Shown piece after piece: positions 8,048-15,703 of a DNA stretch of 56,847 nucleotides. Origin of the DNA: JAZNQL01 sp045531205. Lineage in GTDB: Bacteria > Bacillota > Clostridia > UMGS1883 > UMGS1540. The notes under the pieces are model-generated. The model saw only the letters and a program-made list of their open reading frames with translations, ran no database searches and was not told the DNA's origin. The DNA lies in the NCBI GenBank assembly GCA_045531205.1, contig JAZSDN010000090.1, positions 1 through 56,847 on the forward strand, given 5' to 3'. How positions within the stretch are numbered: position 1 is the first letter of the stretch; the number at the start of each line of letters is the position of its first letter. The translations under genes were made by a program, and so were the position numbers.

Positions 8048-8401
8048 TTATTTTTTCGTCTTTACAGTATTTATTGATGAAATCAACATTCGGCGAATTT
8101 GACCGCAAGAATTAACTATTGACTTATATGTTTCATCTTCTATATAACCTGTTCTGTTTAGGAGTTCTAACCAATATTCTGATTCATAACATTCCTTTAA
8201 AGCTATCTGCATTTTTGATATAAAATCGGCAGTTCCGTGAGCATATTTTGACTCGTGAATATTAGCACCTATTGATGTGCCAGAACGCATAAGTTGGTTT
8301 GTTAAAACACTTTCCCTTTTTGTTTCCTTTATACTCTTGCACATATTTATTATTTCAACCGCAAAATCTTTTGCCTTATCAATCATTATGCTTTCTGCCA
8401 T
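8048..8401 (-). CDS. Four-helix-bundle protein (23S rRNA IVP / S23 family, bAvd-like)
   Basis: The 117-residue protein belongs to the TIGR02436 family. Its members are found in 23S rRNA intervening sequences and, as Avd, in diversity-generating retroelements, where they bind RNA and protein partners. Diagnostic segments are DKAKDFAVEIINMCK, LTNQLMRSGTSIGANIHESKYA, ADFISKMQIALKECYESEYWLELL and a lysine-rich C-terminus. Positively charged helix faces are expected to bind nucleic acid. AGGA precedes the ATG at 8401. There is no reverse transcriptase or rRNA nearby. Directly upstream lies a 194-bp cluster of short hairpins, which is a candidate partner RNA. Confidence 0.9.
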   Translation of the reverse strand: MAESIMIDKAKDFAVEIINMCKSIKETKRESVLTNQLMRSGTSIGANIHESKYAHGTADFISKMQIALKECYESEYWLELLNRTGYIEDETYKSIVNSCGQIRRMLISSINTVKTKK

Positions 8402-8426
8402 ATCTTCACATCCTATAATTCTTTTT

Positions 8427-8620
8427 AGCTAAATTTTGCAACAAGTTGCAAAGCTAAATTATTCCACTCCGTTCCATAGCTAAATAACTCCTTTGGAGTA
8501 GCTAAATTAAATTCGCTTTATAGCTGACCGAAGGTCAATTTAGCTACGAAGTAATTTAGCGTGCGTCAGCACATTTAGCTCGCATTAGCGAATTTAGCTG
8601 AATTCAATTTTATTGAATTC
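8427..8620. repeat. Array of short hairpins separated by AGCTAAATT / AATTTAGCT words
   Basis: Copies of the 9-bp word AGCTAAATT occur at 8427, 8452, 8478 (variant) and 8500. Inverted copies AATTTAGCT occur at 8537, 8553 (variant), 8572 (variant) and 8591. Between words lie different small hairpins: 8435-8452 (8-bp stem), 8487-8499 (5 bp), 8525-8537 (5 bp), 8561-8572 (4 bp), 8580-8591 (4 bp) and 8600-8620 (8 bp). The two halves are in opposite orientation, so the words could pair to form one long stem with protruding hairpins. It fills the gap between the four-helix-bundle gene and the GH31 promoter region. Confidence 0.85.
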
Positions 8621-8643
8621 ATTATACCTTATTTTTCCTCCTT

Positions 8644-8683
8644 TTGCAATCTTTTTTAGGAAATTGCAACCTTTTTTGGTAAA
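8644..8683 (+). repeat. Tandem 20-bp direct repeat upstream of the GH31 promoter
   Basis: Two adjacent near-identical units of the form TTGCAAnCTTTTTTnGG lie at about 8644-8663 and 8664-8683. They lie just upstream of the -35 box of the GH31 gene, so they could be activator binding sites. No regulator can be assigned. Confidence 0.45.
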
Positions 8684-8687
8684 CCTC

Positions 8688-8716
8688 TTGTTTTTTTTAA
8701 ACTTTTTAGCTATAAT
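8688..8716 (+). promoter_or_regulatory. Promoter of the GH31 gene
   Basis: TTGTTT (8688-8693), a 17-nt spacer and TATAAT (8711-8716) lie 35 bp before the chosen ATG at 8751. Confidence 0.65.
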
Positions 8717-8750
8717 GTACGGAAGAATTGTAGAGAAAGGACGATTTCCT

Positions 8751-11066
8751 ATGCAAGAAAATATAAAAATCTATCTTCACCCCGATGCACTTTATGATAT
8801 GCCTTACGAAGAGCATATTCTCCCCGCACACGAATATACAGTGCGTGAATTTGACTTTTCTGCCTGCACAAAGGACAAAAAGGGTATCACAGTAAATGCC
8901 GGCGGTGGCAACTTTTTAAGAATTGATGCTTTGGCAGATAACCTTGTACGTGTACGCTTTGGTTTTGGCGAATTAACACGTTCTTTGGTGGAAAAATATG
9001 GAATTATAAAGCAGAATTTTGAAGGCGCTCCCTTTACTTATACTGCTGATAAAAATGCTGTTACATTCAGCACAGACAAAATTGATTTTACATTCTGTCC
9101 TGAATGTAACGAGTTCAAGTTTACAGACAAAGAAGGTAATATTCTTTTAGAGACCAAAAAGGGTGGCGTAAAATATTCAGATGAAGCTCCCGATTTTGGC
9201 AGCGGTAAACGATTTTTGGCAAACTTTGTTCTTCCCGAAGAGGAACACGTTTTCGGTTTTGGCGGAAGAACAATGCCTCCCGACAGAACTCATACAACAG
9301 TTGATATATTCACCGAAAAGGTTGGTGCTCTTTTAGGTGACTACGGCGGATGCCCCGTTCCTTACTACATAAGCACAAAGGGCTATGGTATGTATCTTAA
9401 TAACCCCTGGCCTCACCTTTATTTTGATATGGCAAAAACCTACGAAAATGAATGGTTTGTAAACGCTCCGGGCGGAGAATTTGATATGTTCTTCTTTACG
9501 GGCGATGATTTCGACTCAATAGTAGGCACATATACAGATATTACAGGCAGAGTTCCTGCACGTGACAAGGCTACAATAGGCTTCTGGTGCAGTAGCATTA
9601 ATTTTGAAGAAGATAAAGAAGTTATTGACGTTGCTGAACGCTTGCACAAGGAAGGATATCCTTGCGATGCCGTTGTAATTGACGGCCCCTGGAGAGGCGG
9701 TAAGGCTTTTCTGCGTTCCTATTCGCTTGACGGACAGTATCCTACAAACGATATGGACTGGCATCCTGATTTTGGTGACGGCCCAGGTATGATTGACCAT
9801 TTGCTTAAACAGAATATAAAGACAGTTCTTCACATAAATTCCAGAAATTTCCTGCCCAAAACCTTTATTCCCGCAGTTGAAAAAGGTCTTTTGCGTCAGC
9901 AGGAAGAGGAATTTGTTGCAAACTTTGCAACCGAAGAAGCTCGTGAATACTACAAAAACCTTATAAAACCACGTATCCGTGAAAACTTATGGATGTGGTG
10001 GACAGACCATGCAGACCGTATAAGTGGTGAAATAGATAAAAACGTGCCTTCAAGAAATCTGTTCGGTGTTTTATGGAACAGGCTTTGCGTTCAGGCAATG
10101 GAAGAAGAAGGCAAGAAGAACGGAATGTGTCTTACAAGAGGCAGCGGTGTTGGCGGACAGAAGTACGGTTGTCCATGGCCCGGTGACACAAAGGTTGGTG
10201 TTGACCGCTTTGGCGAGGATGTATGGTACTGCTTAAATGCCGGTCTTGCAGGATTTGCGTATACAAGCTGCGACCTTGGCGGTTTCTACAGTCCTTGGGA
10301 AAAGGATGTTCCTTATGATATAAACATTGACCCTGCCTTTGACGAAGAAAATATTTGTCGAAGAGTGTTGCAAAGCATTATGTTTATTCCTGTTCCAAGA
10401 CTTCACAATAACCAGTCAACAATTGCAAAACTTCCCTGGAGATGCCCCGAGCAGACACTTCCTTTATACAAGGCAGTTTTAAACTGGCGTTACGAAATGG
10501 CTCCTTACTTCTATTCTGCAGGTCTTAAGGCTTCAAAAACAGGTGAACCCATTATCAAACCTATGGTTTACTACAATATTAAAGACGAAAAGACCTATGG
10601 TATAAATGACCAGCTCTATGTTGGCGAAAGCATTATAATGGCTCCCGTATTTACAGAAGGTGCAAGAGAGCGTGAAGTTTACCTCCCCGCAGGCGAATGG
10701 ATAAATATGTGGACCGGCGAAGAAGTTAAAGGTTGCCAGACCATTATGGCTCCTGCTCCTTTATACGAAATTGAAGGTTTGCCCACATTTGTTAAGAAGG
10801 GTGCAATAATTGCAAAACAGCCCTTTGCACTTACTCTTACAGATGATATTGTTCCCACCCTTACCCTTGATGTTTACAAGGCAGAAAGCGGCAGCGTAAC
10901 ATTATGGGAAGGCGAGGACATTTCAAACACTTTCTCTTACGACGGCAATGTATTCACACTTGAAAACAATACAGAAATTGACAGAACCTACATTATTAAT
11001 ATCATAGGTGGAAAGAAAGTGGAAGTTTTAGTACCCGCTAACACCACAAAGGTTATTTCCATATAA
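8751..11066 (+). CDS. Glycoside hydrolase family 31 (alpha-glucosidase/alpha-xylosidase type)
   Basis: The 771-residue enzyme is a retaining exo-alpha-glycosidase. It has the N-terminal beta-sandwich (about 70-240), the (beta/alpha)8 barrel with DAVVIDGPWRG, the nucleophile-region motif WMWWTDHADR, the acid/base-bearing CPWPGDTKVG, and the CDLGGF substrate-binding strand, followed by C-terminal beta domains. The start is the ATG at 8751, nine bases after AGAAAGGA. An upstream in-frame start at 8613 would run through the promoter and give a hydrophobic extension, so it is rejected. No signal peptide is present; it is probably cytoplasmic. Substrate (alpha-glucoside or alpha-xyloside) is unresolved. 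Confidence 0.88.
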   Translation: MQENIKIYLHPDALYDMPYEEHILPAHEYTVREFDFSACTKDKKGITVNAGGGNFLRIDALADNLVRVRFGFGELTRSLVEKYGIIKQNFEGAPFTYTADKNAVTFSTDKIDFTFCPECNEFKFTDKEGNILLETKKGGVKYSDEAPDFGSGKRFLANFVLPEEEHVFGFGGRTMPPDRTHTTVDIFTEKVGALLGDYGGCPVPYYISTKGYGMYLNNPWPHLYFDMAKTYENEWFVNAPGGEFDMFFFTGDDFDSIVGTYTDITGRVPARDKATIGFWCSSINFEEDKEVIDVAERLHKEGYPCDAVVIDGPWRGGKAFLRSYSLDGQYPTNDMDWHPDFGDGPGMIDHLLKQNIKTVLHINSRNFLPKTFIPAVEKGLLRQQEEEFVANFATEEAREYYKNLIKPRIRENLWMWWTDHADRISGEIDKNVPSRNLFGVLWNRLCVQAMEEEGKKNGMCLTRGSGVGGQKYGCPWPGDTKVGVDRFGEDVWYCLNAGLAGFAYTSCDLGGFYSPWEKDVPYDINIDPAFDEENICRRVLQSIMFIPVPRLHNNQSTIAKLPWRCPEQTLPLYKAVLNWRYEMAPYFYSAGLKASKTGEPIIKPMVYYNIKDEKTYGINDQLYVGESIIMAPVFTEGAREREVYLPAGEWINMWTGEEVKGCQTIMAPAPLYEIEGLPTFVKKGAIIAKQPFALTLTDDIVPTLTLDVYKAESGSVTLWEGEDISNTFSYDGNVFTLENNTEIDRTYIINIIGGKKVEVLVPANTTKVISI

Positions 11067-11114
11067 TTCCACACACTTTTCCATAGGTGTTGAAAACTTA
11101 TGTGCAAAACCCAC

Positions 11115-11185
11115 GGGATGTAAAAAAAGCCCAGACCTCAAAAAACAAAAAATATTGTAGGGAAGGGCCTTGGTCCTTCCGTATA
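11115..11185 (+). repeat. Dispersed 3'-end repeat (GGGATGTAAAAAA-GCCCAGACC type), copy 1
   Basis: The sequence GGGATGTAAAAAAAGCCCAGACC followed by an A-rich stretch and a GGAAGG...CCTTCC hairpin recurs at 30157-30230 and 51761-51832, each time just after the stop codon of a plus-strand gene. Confidence 0.75.
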
Positions 11186-11189
11186 AACG

Positions 11190-11220
11190 AAGGAAGCTGA
11201 TTCTTATTGGCTTCCTTTTT
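11190..11220 (+). terminator. Intrinsic terminator before parS
   Basis: The stem AAGGAAGC/GCTTCCTT is followed by a T-run, and separates the GH31 gene from the parAB region. Confidence 0.75.
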
Positions 11221-11236
11221 TGTTTCACGTGAAACA
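11221..11236. promoter_or_regulatory. parS centromere site 1
   Basis: The 16-bp palindrome TGTTTCACGTGAAACA is identical to the chromosomal parS consensus bound by ParB/Spo0J. It lies 150 bp upstream of parA. Confidence 0.96.
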
Positions 11237-11257
11237 ATGTTAAACTTTTTTATAAAA

Positions 11258-11273
11258 TGTTTCACGTGAAACA
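11258..11273. promoter_or_regulatory. parS centromere site 2
   Basis: This is a second perfect TGTTTCACGTGAAACA, 21 bp after site 1. The two sites flank an AT-rich stretch and sit just upstream of the parA promoter, so ParB loading here may also affect parAB transcription. Confidence 0.96.
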
Positions 11274-11284
11274 CACATTTTCTA

Positions 11285-11312
11285 TTGCAAAATTTGAAAA
11301 GTATGGTATAAT
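11285..11312 (+). promoter_or_regulatory. Promoter of parA-parB
   Basis: TTGCAA (11285-11290), a 16-nt spacer and TATAAT (11307-11312) lie just downstream of the second parS site and 76 bp before parA. Confidence 0.65.
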
Positions 11313-11387
11313 GATTACAATAAGTATTTCTTCATAAATATTTTTGCTTATCAATAAGCTTTTCACTAATAAGAAAGGACAGGTTTT

Positions 11388-12161
11388 ATGTCAAGAATTA
11401 TATCGGTAGCAAACCAGAAGGGCGGCGTTGGCAAAACCACAACAGCCGTTAATCTTGCAGCTTGTATAGCTGAACTCGGCCACAAGGTTTTGCTGATAGA
11501 TTTAGACCCGCAGGGTAACGCTTCAAGCGGTGTTGGTGTAGATAGCCGTAATCTTGAAAAAACAATCTACAATGTTATTATAGACCAGACACCCTTTTCG
11601 GAAGCTATTATTAAAACAGATTACAGAAATCTCTCTGTTTGTCCCGCAAATACTGCTTTGGCAGGGGCAGAGGTAGAGCTTGTACCCGTAATGGGACGTG
11701 AATACCTTTTAAAAACAGCCATGGAACAGATAAAAGAAGAGTACGATTATATTTTAATCGACTGTCCTCCTTCGCTCGGGCTTGTTACAATTAACGCTTT
11801 TGCCGCAAGTGATTCCGTTTTAATGCCTATTCAATGTGAATACTATGCTTTGGAAGGCTTAAGCCAGCTTATGGCTACAATTAAAAGAGTTAAAAAGGTT
11901 TTAAACCCCGATATAGAAATAGAAGGGGTATTGCTTACAATGTTTGACGCAAGAACAAATCTTTCAATTCAGGTTGTTGACGAGGTTAAAAAGTTTTTCC
12001 CTGACAAGGTGTATAAAACAATTATTCCAAGAAATGTACGACTTTCGGAGGCTCCCGGTTTTGGACAACCTATAACTATATACGACCCCGCTTCCCGTGG
12101 GGCAGAAAGTTATACAGACCTTGCCGATGAAATTATGGAAAGGAGGGCTTCAAATGATTAA
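11388..12161 (+). CDS. parA: Chromosome-partitioning ATPase ParA (Soj)
   Basis: ParA/Soj is a DNA-binding ATPase that drives origin segregation with ParB and modulates DnaA in Firmicutes. The 257-residue protein has the deviant Walker A box KGGVGKTT (residues 11-18), the LLIDLDPQGNASSGVG motif, YDYILIDCPPSLG, and IPRNVRLSEAPGFGQPI near the C-terminus. It lacks the N-terminal HTH of plasmid ParAs, as expected for the chromosomal type. GAAAGGA precedes the ATG. It overlaps parB by eight bases and lies next to two parS sites. Confidence 0.97.
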   Translation: MSRIISVANQKGGVGKTTTAVNLAACIAELGHKVLLIDLDPQGNASSGVGVDSRNLEKTIYNVIIDQTPFSEAIIKTDYRNLSVCPANTALAGAEVELVPVMGREYLLKTAMEQIKEEYDYILIDCPPSLGLVTINAFAASDSVLMPIQCEYYALEGLSQLMATIKRVKKVLNPDIEIEGVLLTMFDARTNLSIQVVDEVKKFFPDKVYKTIIPRNVRLSEAPGFGQPITIYDPASRGAESYTDLADEIMERRASND

Positions 12162-13011
12162 AGGAGGACTTGGAAAAGGTCTTGATGCTCTTTTTAATGA
12201 TACTGCTCCTTCCATTGTAAAACCCACCGCCAAAGAAAAAACCGATGCTGTGACAGAGCTTGAAATCTTTGAAGTTGAGCCAAATCCAGACCAGCCACGA
12301 AAATATTTTGACGAAACACAGCTTGAGGTTTTGGCAGAATCAATTAAAAAACATGGGGTTATTCAGCCCATAATAGTTACAGAAAAAAATGAAGGTTTTT
12401 ATACAATTATAGCAGGTGAACGCCGCTGGCGTGCTGCAAGACTTGCAGGTTTAACTAAAATTCCCGCAGTTATCCGCAGTTATGATGAGCAACAGCAAAT
12501 GGAGGTTGCTTTGGTTGAAAATCTTCAGCGTGAAGACTTAAACCCAATTGAAGAAGCAAAGGGTTACCGTGCCCTTATGGATGCTTTTAACTTAACACAG
12601 GAGCAAATAAGCGAAAAGGTAGGGAAAAGCCGTTCCGCCATTGCAAACACCTTAAGACTTCTTGCTTTGTCGCCCACACTCGAAAAGCTTGTTTTAGACG
12701 GCGACTTATCGGAAGGACATGCCCGTGCACTTCTCTCGGTTCCCGAAGAATCACAGCGTTTAAAGCTTGCAGAGCTTGTTATAAAAGAAAATCTTTCGGT
12801 TCGTGAGCTTGAAAGACTTGCTTCCCGAAAGGAAACAAAACCCCGTCAGGCTAAAAAAACTGACGAAAATATTCAGGTTGTTGCAGAATCACTCGCAGGC
12901 AGGCTTGGAACAAAGGTTAAAATTACACACGGTGCAAAAAAAGGCAAAATTGAAATTGAATACTACGGCACGGATGATTTAAACAGAATTCTTTCTGTTA
13001 TAGAGAGGTAA
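12154..13011 (+). CDS. parB: Chromosome-partitioning protein ParB (Spo0J)
   Basis: ParB is a CTP-dependent DNA clamp that loads at parS. The 285-residue protein starts at the ATG at 12154 after AGGAGGG; its N-terminus, KGGLGKGLDALF, is the family signature that contacts ParA. The CTP-binding motif GERRWRA is at residues 88-94, and is followed by the HTH region (LTQEQISEKVGKSRSAIANTLRLL) and a C-terminal dimerisation domain. A longer in-frame start at 12097 lies within parA and is not supported. Two perfect parS sites lie upstream. Confidence 0.97.
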   Translation: MIKGGLGKGLDALFNDTAPSIVKPTAKEKTDAVTELEIFEVEPNPDQPRKYFDETQLEVLAESIKKHGVIQPIIVTEKNEGFYTIIAGERRWRAARLAGLTKIPAVIRSYDEQQQMEVALVENLQREDLNPIEEAKGYRALMDAFNLTQEQISEKVGKSRSAIANTLRLLALSPTLEKLVLDGDLSEGHARALLSVPEESQRLKLAELVIKENLSVRELERLASRKETKPRQAKKTDENIQVVAESLAGRLGTKVKITHGAKKGKIEIEYYGTDDLNRILSVIER

Positions 13012-13013
13012 CT

Positions 13014-13436
13014 ATGGATAAAAGCAAAGTTAAATTTTTCTGGACATATACTATAGTCCTTTTTGCCGCAGCATTTGTGCTTATACTCTTTGTTGCCCTT
13101 GCAGGAAGTCAGCATCAGGAGTTCCGTGACGATGCAAAAGAAACCTTTCAGCATAACTCCGAAATGTTAAATGAAATGTCGCAAACCCTCTCGGCAAAAG
13201 AATCACAGGTTTCGGCACTTTCCGAAACTGTAAAATCCTTAAACGAAAAAATAAATGCTCTTGAAACCGAAAAAACAAGCTATTCCGCCTCGGCAGAAGC
13301 TATTTTGGAAGCGCAGGAATATTTAAATGCGGGTAATAAACAGGGTGCAAAAGCCGCTATATCAAACGTAAAGCCCGAAATTCTTACCCCAAAACTTAAA
13401 ACCCTTTATGAAACATTAAGCAAAAAATTGAATTAA
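13014..13436 (+). CDS. Single-pass membrane protein with coiled coil, unknown function
   Basis: The 140-residue product has a short basic N-terminus, one transmembrane helix (about residues 9-31, FFWTYTIVLFAAAFVLILFVALAG) and then a heptad-rich coiled coil (about 45-95). A small alpha-helical C-terminal region resembling a TPR-like hairpin (EAILEAQEYLNAGNKQGAKAAI) follows. It starts three bases after parB and ends 21 bases before serS, so it is in the par operon. In many Clostridia a small membrane protein occupies this slot. It may help position the segregation machinery at the membrane, but this is inference only. Confidence 0.75.
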   Translation: MDKSKVKFFWTYTIVLFAAAFVLILFVALAGSQHQEFRDDAKETFQHNSEMLNEMSQTLSAKESQVSALSETVKSLNEKINALETEKTSYSASAEAILEAQEYLNAGNKQGAKAAISNVKPEILTPKLKTLYETLSKKLN

Positions 13437-13457
13437 CATAGAAAGAAGGAATTTTAA

Positions 13458-14729
13458 ATGTTAGACATCAAAATAATCCGTGAGGAAACCGAAAGAGTAC
13501 GTGCAGCCCTTGCCCGCAGAAAAGAAAACATTGATATTGACAAGGTTTTGCAGACTGATGAACGCCGCCGCGAGATTTTATATCGTGCAGAACAGCTTAA
13601 GGCTCATCAGAACGAAGTTTCAAAGAAAATCCCTGCAATGAAAAAGGCGGGAGAAGATGTTTCCTCTGTTTTTGAAGAAATGAAAGCTATTTCCGACGAA
13701 ATAAAGGGACTTGACGCCGAGCTTCGTGAAGTTGAAGAAGCTTTACGTACACAGATGCTCACAATTCCAAATATTCCCAATCCCACAGTTCCCGACGGTG
13801 ACACCGATGAAGACAATGTTGAAGTAAGAAAGTACGGCGAACCGACAAAATTCGACTTTGAACCCAAGGAACACTGGACTTTAGGCGAAAACCTTAACAT
13901 TTTAGACTTTGCTTCGGCAAGTAAAATCACAGGTGCACGTTTTACAGTTTACCGCGGTGCAGGTGCAAGACTTGAAAGAGCTATTATAAGCTATTTCCTC
14001 GACAAACACACAACCGAAAACGGCTACACCGAAATTTTACCTCCTTATATGGTACACAGAAACAGCATGGTTGGCACAGGTCAGCTTCCCAAATTCGAAG
14101 AAGATGCATTTAAGGTAACAGACACAGAATACTTCCTTATTCCTACAGCTGAAGTTCCTGTTACAAACCTTTACAGAGAAAGCATTTTAAATGCACAAGA
14201 CCTTCCCATAAAGCACGCTGCATACTCGGCTTGCTTCCGTGCAGAGGCAGGCAGTGCGGGCAGAGACACAAGAGGTCTTATCCGTCAGCACCAGTTCAAC
14301 AAGGTAGAGCTTGTTAAGTTTACACGTCCCGAAGATTCTTATGAAGAGCTTGAAAAGCTTACACGTGATGCAGAAACAGTTCTGCAGGGACTCGGACTTC
14401 CTTACAGAGTTGTTAAAATCTGTGTTGGCGACCTTGGTTTTACAGCTGCTATGAAATATGATATAGAAGTATGGATGCCAAGCTATGGCAGATATGTTGA
14501 AATTTCTTCCTGTTCAAACTTTGAAGACTTCCAGGCAAGAAGAGCAGGTATCCGTTACAGAGACGAAGAAACAGGCAAGGCTCGTTTTGTTCACACTTTA
14601 AACGGCTCGGGCGTTGCGGTTGGAAGAACTGTTGCCGCTATTATGGAAAACTACCAGAATGCTGATGGTTCTATAACAGTTCCCGAAGCACTTCGTCCTT
14701 ATATGGCAGGAATAGAAGTTATAAAATAA
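13458..14729 (+). CDS. serS: Seryl-tRNA synthetase
   Basis: SerRS charges tRNA-Ser. The 423-residue protein has the N-terminal tRNA-binding coiled-coil arm (about 1-105), class II motif 2 (FRAEAGSAGRDTRGLIRQHQF) and motif 3 (LNGSGVAVGRTVAAIMENYQ). Length matches bacterial SerRS. AGAAGGA precedes the ATG. There is no T-box leader, because only 21 bases separate it from the preceding gene. A terminator-like hairpin follows the stop. Confidence 0.97.
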   Translation: MLDIKIIREETERVRAALARRKENIDIDKVLQTDERRREILYRAEQLKAHQNEVSKKIPAMKKAGEDVSSVFEEMKAISDEIKGLDAELREVEEALRTQMLTIPNIPNPTVPDGDTDEDNVEVRKYGEPTKFDFEPKEHWTLGENLNILDFASASKITGARFTVYRGAGARLERAIISYFLDKHTTENGYTEILPPYMVHRNSMVGTGQLPKFEEDAFKVTDTEYFLIPTAEVPVTNLYRESILNAQDLPIKHAAYSACFRAEAGSAGRDTRGLIRQHQFNKVELVKFTRPEDSYEELEKLTRDAETVLQGLGLPYRVVKICVGDLGFTAAMKYDIEVWMPSYGRYVEISSCSNFEDFQARRAGIRYRDEETGKARFVHTLNGSGVAVGRTVAAIMENYQNADGSITVPEALRPYMAGIEVIK

Positions 14730-14742
14730 TTATTTGTTAAGA

Positions 14743-14770
14743 CAGCCTTGTATTTTTACAAGGCTGCCCT
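14743..14770 (+). terminator. Hairpin between serS and whiA (weak terminator or attenuator)
   Basis: CAGCCTTGTA/TACAAGGCTG forms a perfect 10-bp stem followed by CCCTTTT. The short U-run and the whiA ribosome site close behind it suggest partial termination. Confidence 0.6.
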
Positions 14771-14785
14771 TTTACAAGGAGTAGT

Positions 14786-15703
14786 ATGTCTTTTTCATCC
14801 GATATAAAAAAAGAACTTGCGAGATTGAATAACAAAAAATCCTGTTGCGACATTGCCGAGCTTGCCGGCATTGCCGCTTTTTGCGGAACCTTGATTTCTT
14901 CACAAGGCTCTGTTTCTCTGCGTCTTGCAACCGAAAGTCTTTCAACTGCTCAAAGAACGGCTTTTCTTTTAAAAAGCGCAGAGTTCCCCGATGCTGTTTT
15001 TAAAAAAGTGCCGGGGGCAGCAGGGTCAGAGCTTTATTGTGCCACCCTTAACGATGCACAGGCTCTTTTGCGTACTCTTCGGTTTATTGACAGAGAAAAA
15101 AATACCTACCTCTTCCGCATCTCTCAAAACTTTTTTAAAAACGAATGTTGCCGCAAAGCCTTTGTAAGGGGTGCATTTTTGGGCGGCGGTACCATTTCAA
15201 ACCCCGAAAAAGTATACCACTTTGAATTTGTTACAAGACATAAAGCTATAAGCGACTCATTTGCAGAGCTTTTAAACCTTTTTGATTTAGAGGCTCACAA
15301 AACCAAACGCAAGTCCTCTTACGTTTTATATTTCAGCGGAGCAAATCAGATAGAGGACCTTATAAATATTACGGGCGCACACAATAATCTTATGGAATTT
15401 ATGAACATAAGAATTTTAAAAGAAAAACGCAATAACATAAACAGGAGAAGGAATTGCGAGATGGGAAATATTGACAAAACTGTAAATGCATCCATCCTGC
15501 AGCGTGAAGCCATACAAGGATTAAAAGATGCTAAAAAGTTTGAAACCTTGCCCGAAAATCTTAAGATTTTGGCAAACCTTCGCGAAGAATACCCCGAAGC
15601 ATCACTTTCAGAGCTTGGACAGATGCTTACGCCCGCACTCTCACGCTCGGGCGTAAATCACAGACTTAAAAAAATTATAGAAATATGGGGAGGTTTAAAA
15701 TGA
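14786..15703 (+). CDS. whiA: DNA-binding protein WhiA
   Basis: WhiA is a Gram-positive regulator with a LAGLIDADG-like N-terminal fold and a C-terminal HTH. It is tied to sporulation in actinomycetes and to division and chromosome segregation in Bacillus. The 305-residue protein opens with SFSSDIKKELARLNNKKSCC, contains FVRGAFLGGGTISNPEKVYHFEFV, and ends with the HTH segment LKILANLREEYPEASLSELGQM. Its stop overlaps the dnaE start (ATGA). In many Firmicutes whiA follows yvcK and yvcJ, which are absent here. Confidence 0.95.
   Translation: MSFSSDIKKELARLNNKKSCCDIAELAGIAAFCGTLISSQGSVSLRLATESLSTAQRTAFLLKSAEFPDAVFKKVPGAAGSELYCATLNDAQALLRTLRFIDREKNTYLFRISQNFFKNECCRKAFVRGAFLGGGTISNPEKVYHFEFVTRHKAISDSFAELLNLFDLEAHKTKRKSSYVLYFSGANQIEDLINITGAHNNLMEFMNIRILKEKRNNINRRRNCEMGNIDKTVNASILQREAIQGLKDAKKFETLPENLKILANLREEYPEASLSELGQMLTPALSRSGVNHRLKKIIEIWGGLK

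Noticed and set aside
8427..8620. CRISPR array
   Set aside because: The repeated word is only 9 bp and flips orientation, and the intervening segments are short palindromes rather than unique spacers.
8613..8750. N-terminal hydrophobic extension of the GH31 protein
   Set aside because: The region contains the promoter and direct repeats. The first codon with a ribosome site is the ATG at 8751.
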